Positions 1 to 8,041 of a stretch of DNA of 49,689 nucleotides are shown here, piece by piece; within the stretch, counting starts at the first letter, position 1; every line of letters begins with the position of its first letter. Position numbers and translations under genes: made by a program. The notes below the pieces were generated by a model. It worked only from the letters and a program-made list of their open reading frames with translations. It had not been told where the DNA came from and did not search any database. The stretch is from Deltaproteobacteria bacterium. Lineage in GTDB: Bacteria; Desulfobacterota; Syntrophobacteria; BM002. The DNA lies in assembly GCA_022340905.1 (NCBI GenBank), contig JAJDNB010000034.1, positions 1 to 49,689 of the forward strand. Reading direction: 5' to 3'.

Positions 1-450
1 TGAGGGGACCCAGAAACCATGGATGACGTCTGCGGATTCGAACCTGAGGAGCAGGTGTTTGCCCACGGGCAGGTGAATCTCATTGGCCGCCGTTACCCCT
101 GACTGAGGATAGTGCAGTTCCCACCACCACTGGTGCGCCACTACGGTCAGGTCGGGCTTATTGCCGAGCACCGGCGGATTCACCTGTGACATGACCCTGA
201 CGGCGACGATGAAGAGCCCGGTGACGATGAGAAGGGGAATGGCTATCCAGAGGACTTCCAGCCAGACGTTCTCGCTGAACTGCTTCGGCTCCCGTCCTTC
301 CCGTCGGCGGAATCTGATCAAGACGTACACCACCAGCCCTGCGACAATAACAAAAATAAAGGCGGAGACGCCGAACACGATATAAAAAGAGCTGAGAATA
401 TCGGCGGCCTGCTTCGTTGCCGGATGCAAAACAGATGTAATAGTATGCAT
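1..450 (-). CDS. coxB: Cytochrome c oxidase subunit II, N-terminal part (gene runs off the left edge)
   Basis: Reverse-strand translation from the ATG at 450 gives 150 residues open to the window edge. It begins MHTITSVLHPATKQAADI, then has two hydrophobic membrane segments (about residues 17-40 and 57-80) joined by a basic loop. Next comes the subunit II signature VVAHQWWWELHYPQSGV and the motif VIHGFWVP near the edge. In haem-copper oxidases this subunit receives electrons from cytochrome c through CuA. The CuA ligands would lie beyond the window, so the CuA versus quinol type cannot be decided. The nearby haem O synthase fits an aa3- or bo-type oxidase locus, separate from the cbb3 oxidase further right. 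Identification is confident; the exact subtype is not. Confidence 0.9.
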   Translation of the reverse strand, partial: MHTITSVLHPATKQAADILSSFYIVFGVSAFIFVIVAGLVVYVLIRFRRREGREPKQFSENVWLEVLWIAIPLLIVTGLFIVAVRVMSQVNPPVLGNKPDLTVVAHQWWWELHYPQSGVTAANEIHLPVGKHLLLRFESADVIHGFWVPS

Positions 451-463
451 TTTTTATCGCCTC

Positions 464-727
464 TTATACAGGCGCGCGCATTCCCAGGGTATCGGTGAGA
501 TACTGCAGAAGAAGCTTACGGCTCTTTTCGCTGGGTAGAAACCCTTCCAATCTGATCAGGCCGCGTTCGCTGCTGACCTCCAGCTCTTCAGCGTCAACAA
601 TATTCCCCGTCCGGATACGATCCAGGAGCCGTTCGGCCAGCTCCCCGTCGTCCATGCCGGTCAGGTCCGGGGGAAGCGCCATCTGCCCGTCCGGTTCTTT
701 CTCTTCCTCCGACGCCCTTTCGAACAT
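464..727 (-). CDS. Small BON-like domain protein
   Basis: An 87-residue acidic protein, 13 bases upstream of the oxidase subunit II gene on the same strand. Residues about 25-85 follow a BON-like pattern: a helix with ERLLDRI, a strand pair around GLIRLEGFLPS, and a C-terminal helix. BON domains usually bind membranes or ligands. The start is uncertain. The frame stays open upstream of the ATG and reads a CLNC motif, but the only upstream start candidate is a CTG seven bases after a strong AGGAG-like site. The true protein may therefore be longer and carry a zinc-like Cys pair. Function is unknown, and the BON assignment is by eye only. Confidence 0.5.
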   Translation of the reverse strand: MFERASEEEKEPDGQMALPPDLTGMDDGELAERLLDRIRTGNIVDAEELEVSSERGLIRLEGFLPSEKSRKLLLQYLTDTLGMRAPV

Positions 728-820
728 CGGGACTTTCTGGGCCGCACAGTTCAGGCACCTCTCGGCGTCGGGTATTGCCTGCAGCCTTTTCTCCTCCTCT
801 CCCTAATCTCGACAAATCTC

Positions 821-898
821 TCATATGGTTAGATCTTCATTTGTAGAGACCTTGTCGAGCCAGCTGCGCAGGAAGTCCGGATGCAGAAGAGTGCTGGA
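821..898 (-). pseudogene. Remnant resembling the 3' end of a SpoIIE/PP2C phosphatase (copy A)
   Basis: Immediately after the ctaB stop codon the same frame stays open for 25 codons and reads ...FLRSWLDKVSTNEDLTI before a TGA. This resembles the last strand of SpoIIE-type serine phosphatases (DDLTILEI-like). About 41 bases here are roughly 85 percent identical to the copy at 2346-2516. There is no start codon and no upstream catalytic part. It reads as a gene remnant rather than a working gene. Confidence 0.4.
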
Positions 899-1798
899 CT
901 AGGGAGCGTAGGTTAAGAGAATGTTCGAAGGAGCGGAAACGGTGAAATCGATCGACATCATGACGCTCAAGAGGACTATGTTCACAATGGAGAAGACAAA
1001 TAGTTTTTTTGCCCAGAGCCGCTCATTGCATGTACTGTAGCCCGACCAGGCCAGGTAAAGCCAGAGTGTACCCAAAGCGGCCGCAACCGCAAAGTAACTG
1101 TAACCGGTGTATCCACCCAAGGTTAGCAGCAACGTCGCCACCGTAAAGGCCACTATATAACTGAGAATGTGTTTTTTTGCAGTTGGCATTCCCTCCTTGA
1201 CCGGAAGGACCGGTATTACCGCGGCAGCATAATCATCAAGGCGGTAAATGGCGATGGCGTATGAGTGGGGGATCTGCCATAAACTGAAGATTATCAATAA
1301 AATCAACGCTCCCATGTCGAACCGGTTACTGACCGCGCAATAGCCAGCAAGGGGAGGTGCGGCTCCTGCCAGGCTGCCGACTAACGTACCATAGACGGAA
1401 TTGCGTTTGAGGTACAGGCTGTACACGCCGACATATACGGTAAATCCGGTCAGCACGATGGCAAGGGTCAGCCCGTTTGTTGCTGCCCAGATCAATAGTA
1501 TACCGGCAATGCCGAGAAAGGCTGCATAGAGAATCGCCACTTTGGGCGACATCAGTCTCGTGGCGAGCACCCGGTTGCGTGTGCGCGCCATCTTGCGGTC
1601 AATGTTCCTGTCAACGATGTTGTTGAAAACACAGGCGGAAGCGACGACAAGAGATATGCCGATTGTGGTCGGCAACAAAAGTGTGCTGTCGATGCATCCT
1701 TTGGAAGCCAAAAAAAAGCCCCCGGCTGCCGTAATCAGATTCCCGAGGATGATTCCAGGCTTGGCGACGACCCAAAAATTCTTGATCGCTTGAACCAT
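899..1798 (-). CDS. ctaB: Protohaem IX farnesyltransferase (haem O synthase)
   Basis: This UbiA-family integral membrane prenyltransferase adds a farnesyl group to haem b to make haem o for haem-copper oxidases. The 299-residue product from the ATG at 1798 matches the usual length of CyoE/CtaB, and its start ([22 protein letters not shown]) aligns with the E. coli N-terminus. The first Asp-rich site NNIVDRNID (residues 59-67) and the second site [16 protein letters not shown] are intact. A longer open frame to 1981 exists, but it adds a non-homologous N-terminus. The ATG overlaps the stop of a 27-codon gene as TAATG, so translation is probably coupled. Subunit II lies downstream on the same strand. 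No haem A synthase is visible in the window. Confidence 0.95.
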   Translation of the reverse strand: MVQAIKNFWVVAKPGIILGNLITAAGGFFLASKGCIDSTLLLPTTIGISLVVASACVFNNIVDRNIDRKMARTRNRVLATRLMSPKVAILYAAFLGIAGILLIWAATNGLTLAIVLTGFTVYVGVYSLYLKRNSVYGTLVGSLAGAAPPLAGYCAVSNRFDMGALILLIIFSLWQIPHSYAIAIYRLDDYAAAVIPVLPVKEGMPTAKKHILSYIVAFTVATLLLTLGGYTGYSYFAVAAALGTLWLYLAWSGYSTCNERLWAKKLFVFSIVNIVLLSVMMSIDFTVSAPSNILLTYAP

Positions 1799-1881
1799 TA
1801 TAGCATCATGCGATAATTGAGGTGATAGATAATCCAAAGCGTCCCTCCGACGAAGATAATCATGAATAGTGTTCTCTTCAT
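1798..1881 (-). CDS. 27-residue single-span membrane peptide coupled to ctaB
   Basis: The ATG at 1881 follows an AAGAGGG ribosome site by five bases. The peptide starts [13 protein letters not shown] and ends YHLNYRMML: two basic residues, about 15 hydrophobic residues, then a short polar tail. That is the profile of a single-span membrane microprotein. The stop TAA shares bases with the ctaB start (TAATG), a common sign of coupled translation. Such peptides are often small oxidase subunits or assembly factors. That role is inference from its place between the oxidase genes and possible upstream sequence, as no family is recognised. Confidence 0.55.
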   Translation of the reverse strand: MKRTLFMIIFVGGTLWIIYHLNYRMML

Positions 1882-2723
1882 TGATCCCTCTTGATGCCCC
1901 AAGACATTCTCCACCCTTCTTCCATCGGCGACTTATTTCTGTCCTATCTACTTCATGGATAAAAAAAATTACCGGCCGCAAACCACCCGAAGCGTGAAAC
2001 CGCTGAGAGCAAATTCCAGCAGCTGACTAGAGGGAGCTCCAGCTCAACCTATGGAACTGTTTTCCTCCCACTTGGATTTTGGATTATATGGGTACCTGGT
2101 TATGGATAATCAGCAAGATATGATAAACCTAGCCAATAACAAAATAGGGTATTCTCTGTATTTGTCAGAAAAAATCCATGTATTCAAAAAGGAAATCAAG
2201 GGTAAGTGGACGGGAAGACGGACTCACAGCCTCTCCGGGACATTTTGGAAAGATGGCGGGTTGGGTTACAAGCTTTCATTAGAGCATAAAACCAGATGTT
2301 GGGATGGTATTCAGTCGTGCAAAAAGAGTCTTTGAAACCTAACTTCTAATCCCGCCAGATCTCCAGTATGGTTAAATCGTCATTTGCAGAGACATTGCCG
2401 CGCCAGCCACTCACTAAATCCAGAAGTCCTTTACCCCAAGGCGGGCCTTTTGTACTTTTTATGAGGTATGTTCTCACGAAGATGTGGTGGACCGTGAAAT
2501 TGCAACTGTTTTCAGGTTAATGTACTCATATAATTTATGTCAATGCGAAAGACTAGCTTTGTGGGTTGAATTGGTCAGGGGACTTATATATATTAGGCCT
2601 CTTGACGCTTGAGACTAGCACTCCTTGATGAGATAGGGTGGAGAACAGAGAAGCTCCTCAGGGCGATAAGATAATTGATTCTTAGACATCTACTTTTCTG
2701 GCACCGTTGGCGGAGACAAAAAT
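1882..2723. other. Gap without a convincing intact gene
   Basis: About 840 bases, AT-richer than the neighbours. It holds the phosphatase-like remnant B (2346-2516, minus). A plus-strand open frame at 2051-2335 has no clear ribosome site and no recognisable features. The right part (2520-2700) presumably contains the promoter of the SRPBCC gene, but no clear -35/-10 pair was found. Confidence 0.5.
2346..2516 (-). pseudogene. Remnant resembling the 3' end of a SpoIIE/PP2C phosphatase (copy B)
   Basis: The frame is open for 56 codons between two stops on the minus strand. It ends GLLDLVSGWRGNVSANDD then LTILEIWRD and a stop. This is the pattern of the C-terminal helix and last strand of SpoIIE-family serine phosphatases, which carry a metal-binding NDD/HDD just before it. 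The only possible start is a GTG at 2477, giving 43 residues, so the catalytic domain is missing. The last 41 coding bases resemble copy A beyond ctaB. Probably the surviving end of a deleted gene. Confidence 0.45.
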
Positions 2724-3176
2724 ATGCTAATCAGGGAAGCGATTGAGATCGCTGCACCAATTTCCATAGTCTGGGCCGTCTTTTCCAAGGTAGAAGAATG
2801 GGACGATTGGAATACGGCGTGTCAAAGCTGCCATCTCGTATCAGGCGAGGAGATGGAGGCGGGAGCGTGCTTTTCCTTTGTGGTTAGACCATTTACCCTG
2901 CCAATTAAGGTGAATTCTCAAATTATTACATGCGAACCTGGACAGGAAGTGGTCTGGAAAGGAGAGCGTCTCGGGATTCACGCCGTGCACACCTGGACTT
3001 TTAGAGAGGTGGATGGAGTGGTTACGCTCAACAGCCATGAAGAGTACAGTGGTCCGCTACTTTGGTTGGCGAGGTTGATTCTGGTTCCCCGGCGTCTTCA
3101 TGATCTCACCAGAGACCTGCTTGTTTCCATCAAGCAAGAGGCTGAGGCTCGTTATCGAGCCGAAAAGGTTTCCTGA
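2724..3176 (+). CDS. SRPBCC (START-like) family protein
   Basis: A 150-residue soluble protein with the typical SRPBCC opening: LIREAIEIAAPISIVWAVFSKVEEWDDWN, i.e. a first strand, an APIS.VW helix and a WDDWN turn. It continues with antiparallel strands (PFTLPIKVNSQI, GQEVVWKGERLG, VHTWTFREVDGVVTL) and a long C-terminal helix. Proteins of this fold bind hydrophobic ligands in a deep cavity, and no catalytic role can be deduced. It stands alone, convergent with the sensor gene at 3215. The ATG is chosen because the homologous opening begins right after it. The ligand is unknown. Confidence 0.8.
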   Translation: MLIREAIEIAAPISIVWAVFSKVEEWDDWNTACQSCHLVSGEEMEAGACFSFVVRPFTLPIKVNSQIITCEPGQEVVWKGERLGIHAVHTWTFREVDGVVTLNSHEEYSGPLLWLARLILVPRRLHDLTRDLLVSIKQEAEARYRAEKVS

Positions 3177-3214
3177 CCAAGCTCTTCAGAAGACCTTTTC
3201 AGCATACATTTTTT

Positions 3215-4099
3215 TCACCCCAATGGCTGAAAACCATCCAATATTGAAGCATGGCTCAGCACTGCGTCGGTTGCATGCTTGAGATCAGACATGCACAGCA
3301 CGTTCTTGAGGGCGATTCCAGCGTATCTAGAGAATGAGTTAAGCAACTGCAGATTGTCCAGGGTAAAACGGTTCCCATTGCGACTGCTTAAATTCAACAC
3401 GCCAAAACACTTTCCCTGGTATTTGAAGGGGACACATAGTAGAGAGCCGATCTCCAGCGAACCAATCTTGTAGCGCTCGTCTGTCAGGACATCATTGATG
3501 AGCTCGGCTTTACCGGTCTCGATGACGTCGCCGGCAACTCCCTCACCGACTGCGAGCTCTAATTTCTTCTGGGCTTGCTCACCGAAGGCAGCAGTAATGT
3601 AAAGCTGATCCTTCTCCTGTTCAATAAGCATGATCGAACCGTTTTCTGCAGTTACAACGTTTTCTCTGGCTTCTTCCAGGATAAAACTGCACGTCTCTTC
3701 CAGATCCATAGTGCCGCACAGCATGCTTTGTTTTTTCTTCTTCAGTTCAGCAAAATCCCTACTGAGCCGTCTTATGGTGCCACTCATGGTCTCAATTACT
3801 TTGAGAACCACCGTCGGGTCTTTCCAGATTGTTGAAAACAGTTTTTTCTTGTCGATACTCAAAATCCTCGTGTCGCCCTCGGCCGTGGCAGATGCGGATC
3901 GCGGCAACTTGTCGAACAGGGCCATTTCTCCAAATATGTCTCCTTGTTGAAGAGTGGTCATTTTTATGTCTCCAGAAGAGGAGTTTTTCGAAATTTTCAC
4001 CTTTCCGGACTGGATGACGTACATTACATCGCCCTTGTCGCCCTCCTTAAAAATAATCTCGCCATCGGCATAGTGCCTACCGAGTTCACTTTCTCGCAC
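3215..4099 (-). CDS. Cyclic-nucleotide-binding and GAF domain sensor protein
   Basis: 294 residues. An N-terminal cNMP-binding domain (about residues 5-115) shows YADGEIIFKEGDKGDVMYVI, then GDIFGEMALFDKLPRSASATA, the usual phosphate-binding cassette with Glu and Arg. A lysine-rich helix (LKKKKQS) links it to a GAF domain (about 130-275) with SIMLIEQ, GVAGDVIETGKAELINDV and CVPFKYQGKCFGVLNL. No HTH or catalytic output domain follows, so it is probably a ligand-responsive partner protein. The start is GTG with a strong GGAGGTGAG site. That site lies across the end of the upstream flavoprotein gene, only five bases away, so the two genes form an operon. Confidence 0.85.
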   Translation of the reverse strand: MRESELGRHYADGEIIFKEGDKGDVMYVIQSGKVKISKNSSSGDIKMTTLQQGDIFGEMALFDKLPRSASATAEGDTRILSIDKKKLFSTIWKDPTVVLKVIETMSGTIRRLSRDFAELKKKKQSMLCGTMDLEETCSFILEEARENVVTAENGSIMLIEQEKDQLYITAAFGEQAQKKLELAVGEGVAGDVIETGKAELINDVLTDERYKIGSLEIGSLLCVPFKYQGKCFGVLNLSSRNGNRFTLDNLQLLNSFSRYAGIALKNVLCMSDLKHATDAVLSHASILDGFQPLG

Positions 4100-4104
4100 T
4101 TACC

Positions 4105-5493
4105 TCACCTCCTTATCACCAGTGTTCTTGCAAAGGCCTTCCAAAGATCAAATCGCACGGGCAAACTCACCGCGGTTGCAAAAATATTCTTGAACCGTTC
4201 GTTGCCCGTAAACATGTTCCACAAGACCGAACTCAATCTTTTGGGATCCTCAGGGTCGCTCTGTTCTTCCCGCACAATTTGTAGCATCCATCTGGTAAGT
4301 AGCCCATAATTCTTGTAAAGGTCAGCGAGAAAATACAGGTAATTGCCGAATTGGTTGTCCACGATGATGTTTTTGTAAACCGGGTAGTAATGTTCCTGAA
4401 AGTCCTGCTTGCTCACTCCATGAAGAACAGCCGTATTCGCTGCAGCCTTTCCCATGATGTAGGCGGCTCCAAGACCGTCCTTGAAAAGGCGGGTCGAGCC
4501 AGCATCGCCACACATAACCACCCTGTCGGTAAAGGGTACCTTGGGGGCCCTGATATTCATCTTGGGTAGACAGCGACAATTGAGTTTGTAGCCCACCGAT
4601 TTCGGCAAAACTTCTTTCACCACCGGATATGCAAGAAAGTCTCTTACAGTATCGGCATTCAAATCATGCCCCAGAATGCATAGAGTGAGGTATGTGACTT
4701 TAGGAATCATGGCCGCGAATTTCAGGTTTTTTATGGGCAGAAGAAAGAGGTGGACGGAATTTCCAAAATGTTCAGTAATAATTTCCTCATCGAAACTTAT
4801 CTCAGTAATAGCGGCCTTGACGGTCTGGGGCTCTTCATAGCCGAACCCCATGTCAGGAAAAATTCCCGACTTCCCACTGTTTACTCCCACCGCCCCAACG
4901 ACCAGGTCGGCTTGTTCAATCTCCCCGCCCTGGGAAAACAAAACCGGCTTGCCATTTTCGTATTCAATTCTTTGAATCTTGCGAGGTACGTGTTCTGCAC
5001 CTTCCTTTATCGCCTGCCCCATAAGAAAGTCATCGAAGCTTTCCTTGTGTTCTCCTATAATGCCTTTTGGTCCGCCCCCCCGATAAACTGCGGCTATGGT
5101 GTTTTCAAAAGAGGGTGTGGCAATTGAAACGCTTCCCTTTGTGGTATGAAGCTGATAGGAGTTAATACCCTTCCACACCACCGAATCAGGCAAGTTTATC
5201 CCCTCAACTGCGAGGGTCTGAACGAGCAGTTCGGATATGATGCCTGCGCATTTGTTACATCCCGCTGGCCCATCCTTGGTGAAGTTCTTTGGATCATAGA
5301 TGGTGATATTGAGTTTCTTGTCGAGCATCTTGGCTAGCTTCAAGGCAAAGATGCTGAAGAACGATCCCGTTGGCCCGCCACCTACAACAGCGATTCTGGC
5401 GTCGTCGTCCAGGGCATAGGGATGACTTTCGGCCAACGCTTGCTTGGCCACATAAGCGGCAAAATCAGTTTTTGGATGATCTTCGGGTGACAA
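4105..5493 (-). CDS. FAD-dependent oxidoreductase, geranylgeranyl-reductase-like
   Basis: 462 residues with an N-terminal Rossmann dinucleotide site (ARIAVVGGGPTGSFF, about residues 33-47) and a second FAD motif, DRVVMCGDAGSTRLFKDGLGAAY, near residue 330. This is the layout of the geranylgeranyl reductase / FixC branch of flavoprotein monooxygenase-like enzymes. After the first motif a Cys-containing loop (GCNKCAGIIS) occurs where archaeal and bacterial GGRs also have a conserved Cys. These enzymes saturate isoprenoid chains, for example on quinones or lipids, but the substrate here is unknown. The long N-terminal lead (about 30 residues) is unusual. The gene is followed at once by the cNMP/GAF sensor, suggesting a sensed or regulated redox activity. 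Confidence 0.75.
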   Translation of the reverse strand: MSPEDHPKTDFAAYVAKQALAESHPYALDDDARIAVVGGGPTGSFFSIFALKLAKMLDKKLNITIYDPKNFTKDGPAGCNKCAGIISELLVQTLAVEGINLPDSVVWKGINSYQLHTTKGSVSIATPSFENTIAAVYRGGGPKGIIGEHKESFDDFLMGQAIKEGAEHVPRKIQRIEYENGKPVLFSQGGEIEQADLVVGAVGVNSGKSGIFPDMGFGYEEPQTVKAAITEISFDEEIITEHFGNSVHLFLLPIKNLKFAAMIPKVTYLTLCILGHDLNADTVRDFLAYPVVKEVLPKSVGYKLNCRCLPKMNIRAPKVPFTDRVVMCGDAGSTRLFKDGLGAAYIMGKAAANTAVLHGVSKQDFQEHYYPVYKNIIVDNQFGNYLYFLADLYKNYGLLTRWMLQIVREEQSDPEDPKRLSSVLWNMFTGNERFKNIFATAVSLPVRFDLWKAFARTLVIRR

Positions 5494-5891
5494 AATAAAT
5501 CCGCTTGAAGTGGTGTTAAAAACAATTGCCTTAATTAGCTATATAAATAGGTCGGTTAGATAGGGTACCACACTGTGGCATGTGAGTCAAGCTAACTTAG
5601 ACTAAACCGCACCGATAAAGGCTTTTGGATATCAAGACTTCAGCAGGAACAGATAAACCTTTCAAGCCTGTAGAATGTCCGGCTTGGTGAGACCGCGGCT
5701 ACATCTAGCGACTCGCCCTGTCAATATCGCCCGTGAGCTCTGTCGATTTTATCTTCCCCTCAGCAGCCTGGCCTGACTGAGGGGGACCAATGATGGGTAA
5801 GACAATCTTTGAAAATCTGCACCTTAGTTGCAAACTTCTCGTATAGTTCTTAGGTTAGCATTCACTGACAATAGAGAATTGGAGGTATCGA
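5494..5891. other. Divergent intergenic region between flavoprotein and Nudix genes
   Basis: About 400 bases with no gene. It must hold promoters in both directions. At 5817-5832 the sequence CTGCACCTTAGTTGCA is an imperfect match to a sigma-54 -24/-12 element (the -25 G is replaced), 59 bases before the Nudix start; it is only suggestive. The ribosome site GGAGG is at 5881-5885. Confidence 0.35.
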
Positions 5892-6302
5892 GTGAAGAGG
5901 CCAAAAGTGGGAGTTGGTGTATTCGTCAAACGGAACGGGAAGATATTGGTGGGTAAAAGAAAAGGATCTCACGGTGCAGGCACCTGGGCTCTGCCCGGCG
6001 GACACCTGGAATCTGGGGAGTCATTTGCAACGTGCTGCAAGAGAGAGGTTCTGGAAGAAACAGGGCTAACCATAAATAATATAAGCCCAGTGGTCTTCAC
6101 CAACGATGTATTTCACCAGGAGGGATTCCATTACGTTACCCTTTTTTTCAGTGGAGAATATGAGTCTGGGGAACTTATTGTGGCAGAGCCCCACCACTGC
6201 GAGGAGTGGCGGTGGGTTTTTCTTAACGACATTCCTCAGCCAATTTTTTTACCTCTCCGTAACGCTTTGAAACAGATAGAGGAAAACCGTTTAGTCTTAT
6301 AA
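5892..6302 (+). CDS. Nudix hydrolase (MutT/NUDT15-like)
   Basis: 136 residues starting at a GTG seven bases after GGAGG. The Nudix box is complete at residues 36-59: GGHLESGE, then REVLEETGL, i.e. GX5EX7REUXEEXGU, which binds Mg and cleaves a nucleoside diphosphate linked to another group. The pattern VGVGVFVKRNGKILVGKRKGSHGAGTWALPGG resembles the NUDT15/MutT-like branch that removes damaged or unusual nucleotides, but specificity cannot be read from sequence. It is followed 49 bases later by an SRPBCC gene on the same strand. Confidence 0.9.
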   Translation: MKRPKVGVGVFVKRNGKILVGKRKGSHGAGTWALPGGHLESGESFATCCKREVLEETGLTINNISPVVFTNDVFHQEGFHYVTLFFSGEYESGELIVAEPHHCEEWRWVFLNDIPQPIFLPLRNALKQIEENRLVL

Positions 6303-6351
6303 GATTTGCACAACGCTGTTAACCTCAAGTTGAAAAGTAATTGATTGAACC

Positions 6352-6804
6352 ATGGTCCATAGACTGAAAACTTCTGTAACCATACCTCTCGGGATTCATG
6401 AGACTTTTGCATTTTTTGCTGATGCCTCAAATCTCGAGCAAATCACGCCACCTGAATTGTCTTTTAACATTGTAACGGAGCAGCCCATTGAAATAACTGA
6501 AGGTGCAGAAATCGATTACCGGCTGCGCCTCTATGGTGTGAGGCTAAACTGGCGCTCCAGGATAACCAATTGGTCTCCTCCGTACCTCTTTGTGGACGAG
6601 CAGGTTCATGGTCCCTACAATCTCTGGGTTCACATTCATCGCTTCCATGAGAAGAATGACAGTACCACAATCATGGACGAAGTTTGGTACCGACTACCCC
6701 TGTGGCCCTTTGGGGAGGTTGTTTATCCAATCGTTTCAGGTCTATTGCACCGAATTTTCCACTTCAGAAAACAAGCCATATGGAATTCACTCTGTGGAGA
6801 ATAG
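6352..6804 (+). CDS. SRPBCC family ligand-binding protein
   Basis: 150 residues with a typical opening (KTSVTIPLGIHETFAFFADASNLEQITPPELSFNI). The FAFFADASNLEQITPP segment is a hallmark of a conserved bacterial SRPBCC subgroup often seen next to NAD-dependent epimerases or cell-division-inhibitor-like proteins. The strands around YRLRLYGVRLNWRSRI and the C-terminal helix (LLHRIFHFRKQAIW) complete the helix-grip fold. No catalytic residues can be assigned. It is unrelated in detail to the SRPBCC protein at 2724. Probably co-transcribed with the Nudix gene and the DUF1499 lipoprotein, which suggests no clear pathway. Confidence 0.8.
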   Translation: MVHRLKTSVTIPLGIHETFAFFADASNLEQITPPELSFNIVTEQPIEITEGAEIDYRLRLYGVRLNWRSRITNWSPPYLFVDEQVHGPYNLWVHIHRFHEKNDSTTIMDEVWYRLPLWPFGEVVYPIVSGLLHRIFHFRKQAIWNSLCGE

Positions 6805-6875
6805 TAGAGAAAAATGAAGTATAGAATCCAGCTTCGCAGGACCTGGGCCATACTTACAGCTTGAGGGGGACTGCA

Positions 6876-7316
6876 ATGACAAGGAGATATGTGTTCATGC
6901 TTTTGTTGGCTCTTATTCTCTTGGGGTGCTCGACGGATCAAACCATCAAGACGGGAGTGTCTAATGACAGGATGTTACCCTGCCCCAAATCCCCCAACTG
7001 TGTATCTTCTCTGAGCAATGATGAATCTCACCATGTTGACCCTTTGACCTACAATGGTCCTCTCGAGGAGGCGAGAGAAAAGCTCATCTCGGTGATCACT
7101 TCCATGAAGCGCTCTAAAGTTGTTCTCGCTGAAGACACTTACATACACGCGACCTTCACATCTTTTCTATTCCGCTTTGTAGATGATGTGGAATTCTCTC
7201 TTGATGATGCCAGAAAGGTTATCGAGGTGCGATCGGCATCGAGGACGGGGTATTACGACTTGGGAGTTAACCGCAGAAGGATTGAAGAGATCAGAAGAAG
7301 GTTTATGAATCCTTAA
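6876..7316 (+). CDS. DUF1499 family lipoprotein
   Basis: 146 residues from the ATG at 6876, which lies five bases after GAGGGGGA; an upstream TTG at 6861 is less likely. The N-terminus MTRRYVFMLLLALILLGCS is a lipoprotein signal with lipobox LLGC, so the mature protein should be anchored through Cys17-18. The rest matches DUF1499: CPKSPNCVSSLSNDESH, then a helix, then FLFRFVDDVEFSLDD and SASRTGYYDLGVNRRRIEEIR. DUF1499 proteins are common small periplasmic or membrane proteins of unknown function. Family assignment is confident; function is not known. Confidence 0.85.
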   Translation: MTRRYVFMLLLALILLGCSTDQTIKTGVSNDRMLPCPKSPNCVSSLSNDESHHVDPLTYNGPLEEAREKLISVITSMKRSKVVLAEDTYIHATFTSFLFRFVDDVEFSLDDARKVIEVRSASRTGYYDLGVNRRRIEEIRRRFMNP

Positions 7317-7404
7317 GGAAAGAATGCGCTTTCTGAGGACTAATCCATTTGTATGGGAGGCAGCATACAACTACCAGGTGTCAGATTTCGAGGTTTGAGT
7401 GTTC

Positions 7405-7474
7405 AGTGTTCAGGTTTCAGCTTTTAGTGTTAATGCTTTTCTTCCCTGACACCTGAAACCCGAAACCTGAAACC
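7405..7474. repeat. Inverted word repeat (CAGGTTTCAG / CTGAAACCTG)
   Basis: CAGGTTTCAG at 7411-7420 faces three copies of (C)TGAAACC(TG) between 7451 and 7474, so the transcript can fold back. The same words in the same arrangement recur at 10566-10617. It lies between two convergent genes and may serve as a terminator without a T-tract. Confidence 0.6.
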
Positions 7475-7481
7475 TTATTTC

Positions 7482-7757
7482 TTAACCGGCCGGGGGGGCC
7501 CAGAAAGCTATTTCCGGGGCCTTGCCTGATACGAGCCAGGGGTACAGCCTCTCAAAATCTTCCAACCTTCTCTTGTAGTGATGCACCCTCACCCGCAAAT
7601 TGCCGTCATCGGGCTCGGCTCGAAGGGCGGCCTCAGCGTCGCGCAAAAGTACTCTGAGTTCGAGGTACTCACGCTCCACGTCCCGGACTTCCTTGCGGAA
7701 CTTGTGAATGCGTTCTAGAAGCCATTCAGGATCACTATAATCTACGGGACCGCTCAT
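7482..7757 (-). CDS. Small charged coiled-coil protein of unknown function
   Basis: 91 residues from the ATG at 7757, preceded by AGGATAAAGA; a GTG at 7787 in the same frame would add ten residues. After a short lead with DPEWLLERIHKF there are two long helices rich in Arg and Glu (VRDVEREYLELRVLLRDAEAAL and LRVRVHHYKRRLEDFERLYPWL). These would form a helical hairpin. The end GKAPEIAFWAPPAG is Pro-rich. No known family is recognised. Codon pattern and helix periodicity support a real gene. Confidence 0.6.
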   Translation of the reverse strand: MSGPVDYSDPEWLLERIHKFRKEVRDVEREYLELRVLLRDAEAALRAEPDDGNLRVRVHHYKRRLEDFERLYPWLVSGKAPEIAFWAPPAG

Positions 7758-8041
7758 TTCTTTATCCTGATTGATTAGCCGGCCCACCTACAAGATCAGT
7801 AGGCTAACTGCAATCTTGACTCTGTTGCAAGCGAATCTTACTACTAGCAAGTGTAATTCATCTGGCCATGCAAGAGCAACCTCTATGACCAGTAGGTACT
7901 CTTCGGCAATTATTCACTATTAGGATAGTAGTTTTTACTATTGAAATCCATTTCTCCAGAGTTATCTTTAGCGGAATGGATGAAGATTTAAGCGATCTAA
8001 GCAAACACCGCTAAGGAGCCACAATAAAGGAAGGGCAGGTC

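Noticed and set aside
594..824. 76-codon minus-strand frame overlapping the BON-like gene
   Set aside because: Arg/Gly-rich sequence typical of a frame-shifted shadow; no start site support.
2051..2335. 94-codon plus-strand open frame
   Set aside because: No ribosome site, no family pattern and an AT-rich composition unlike the neighbours. Likely chance.
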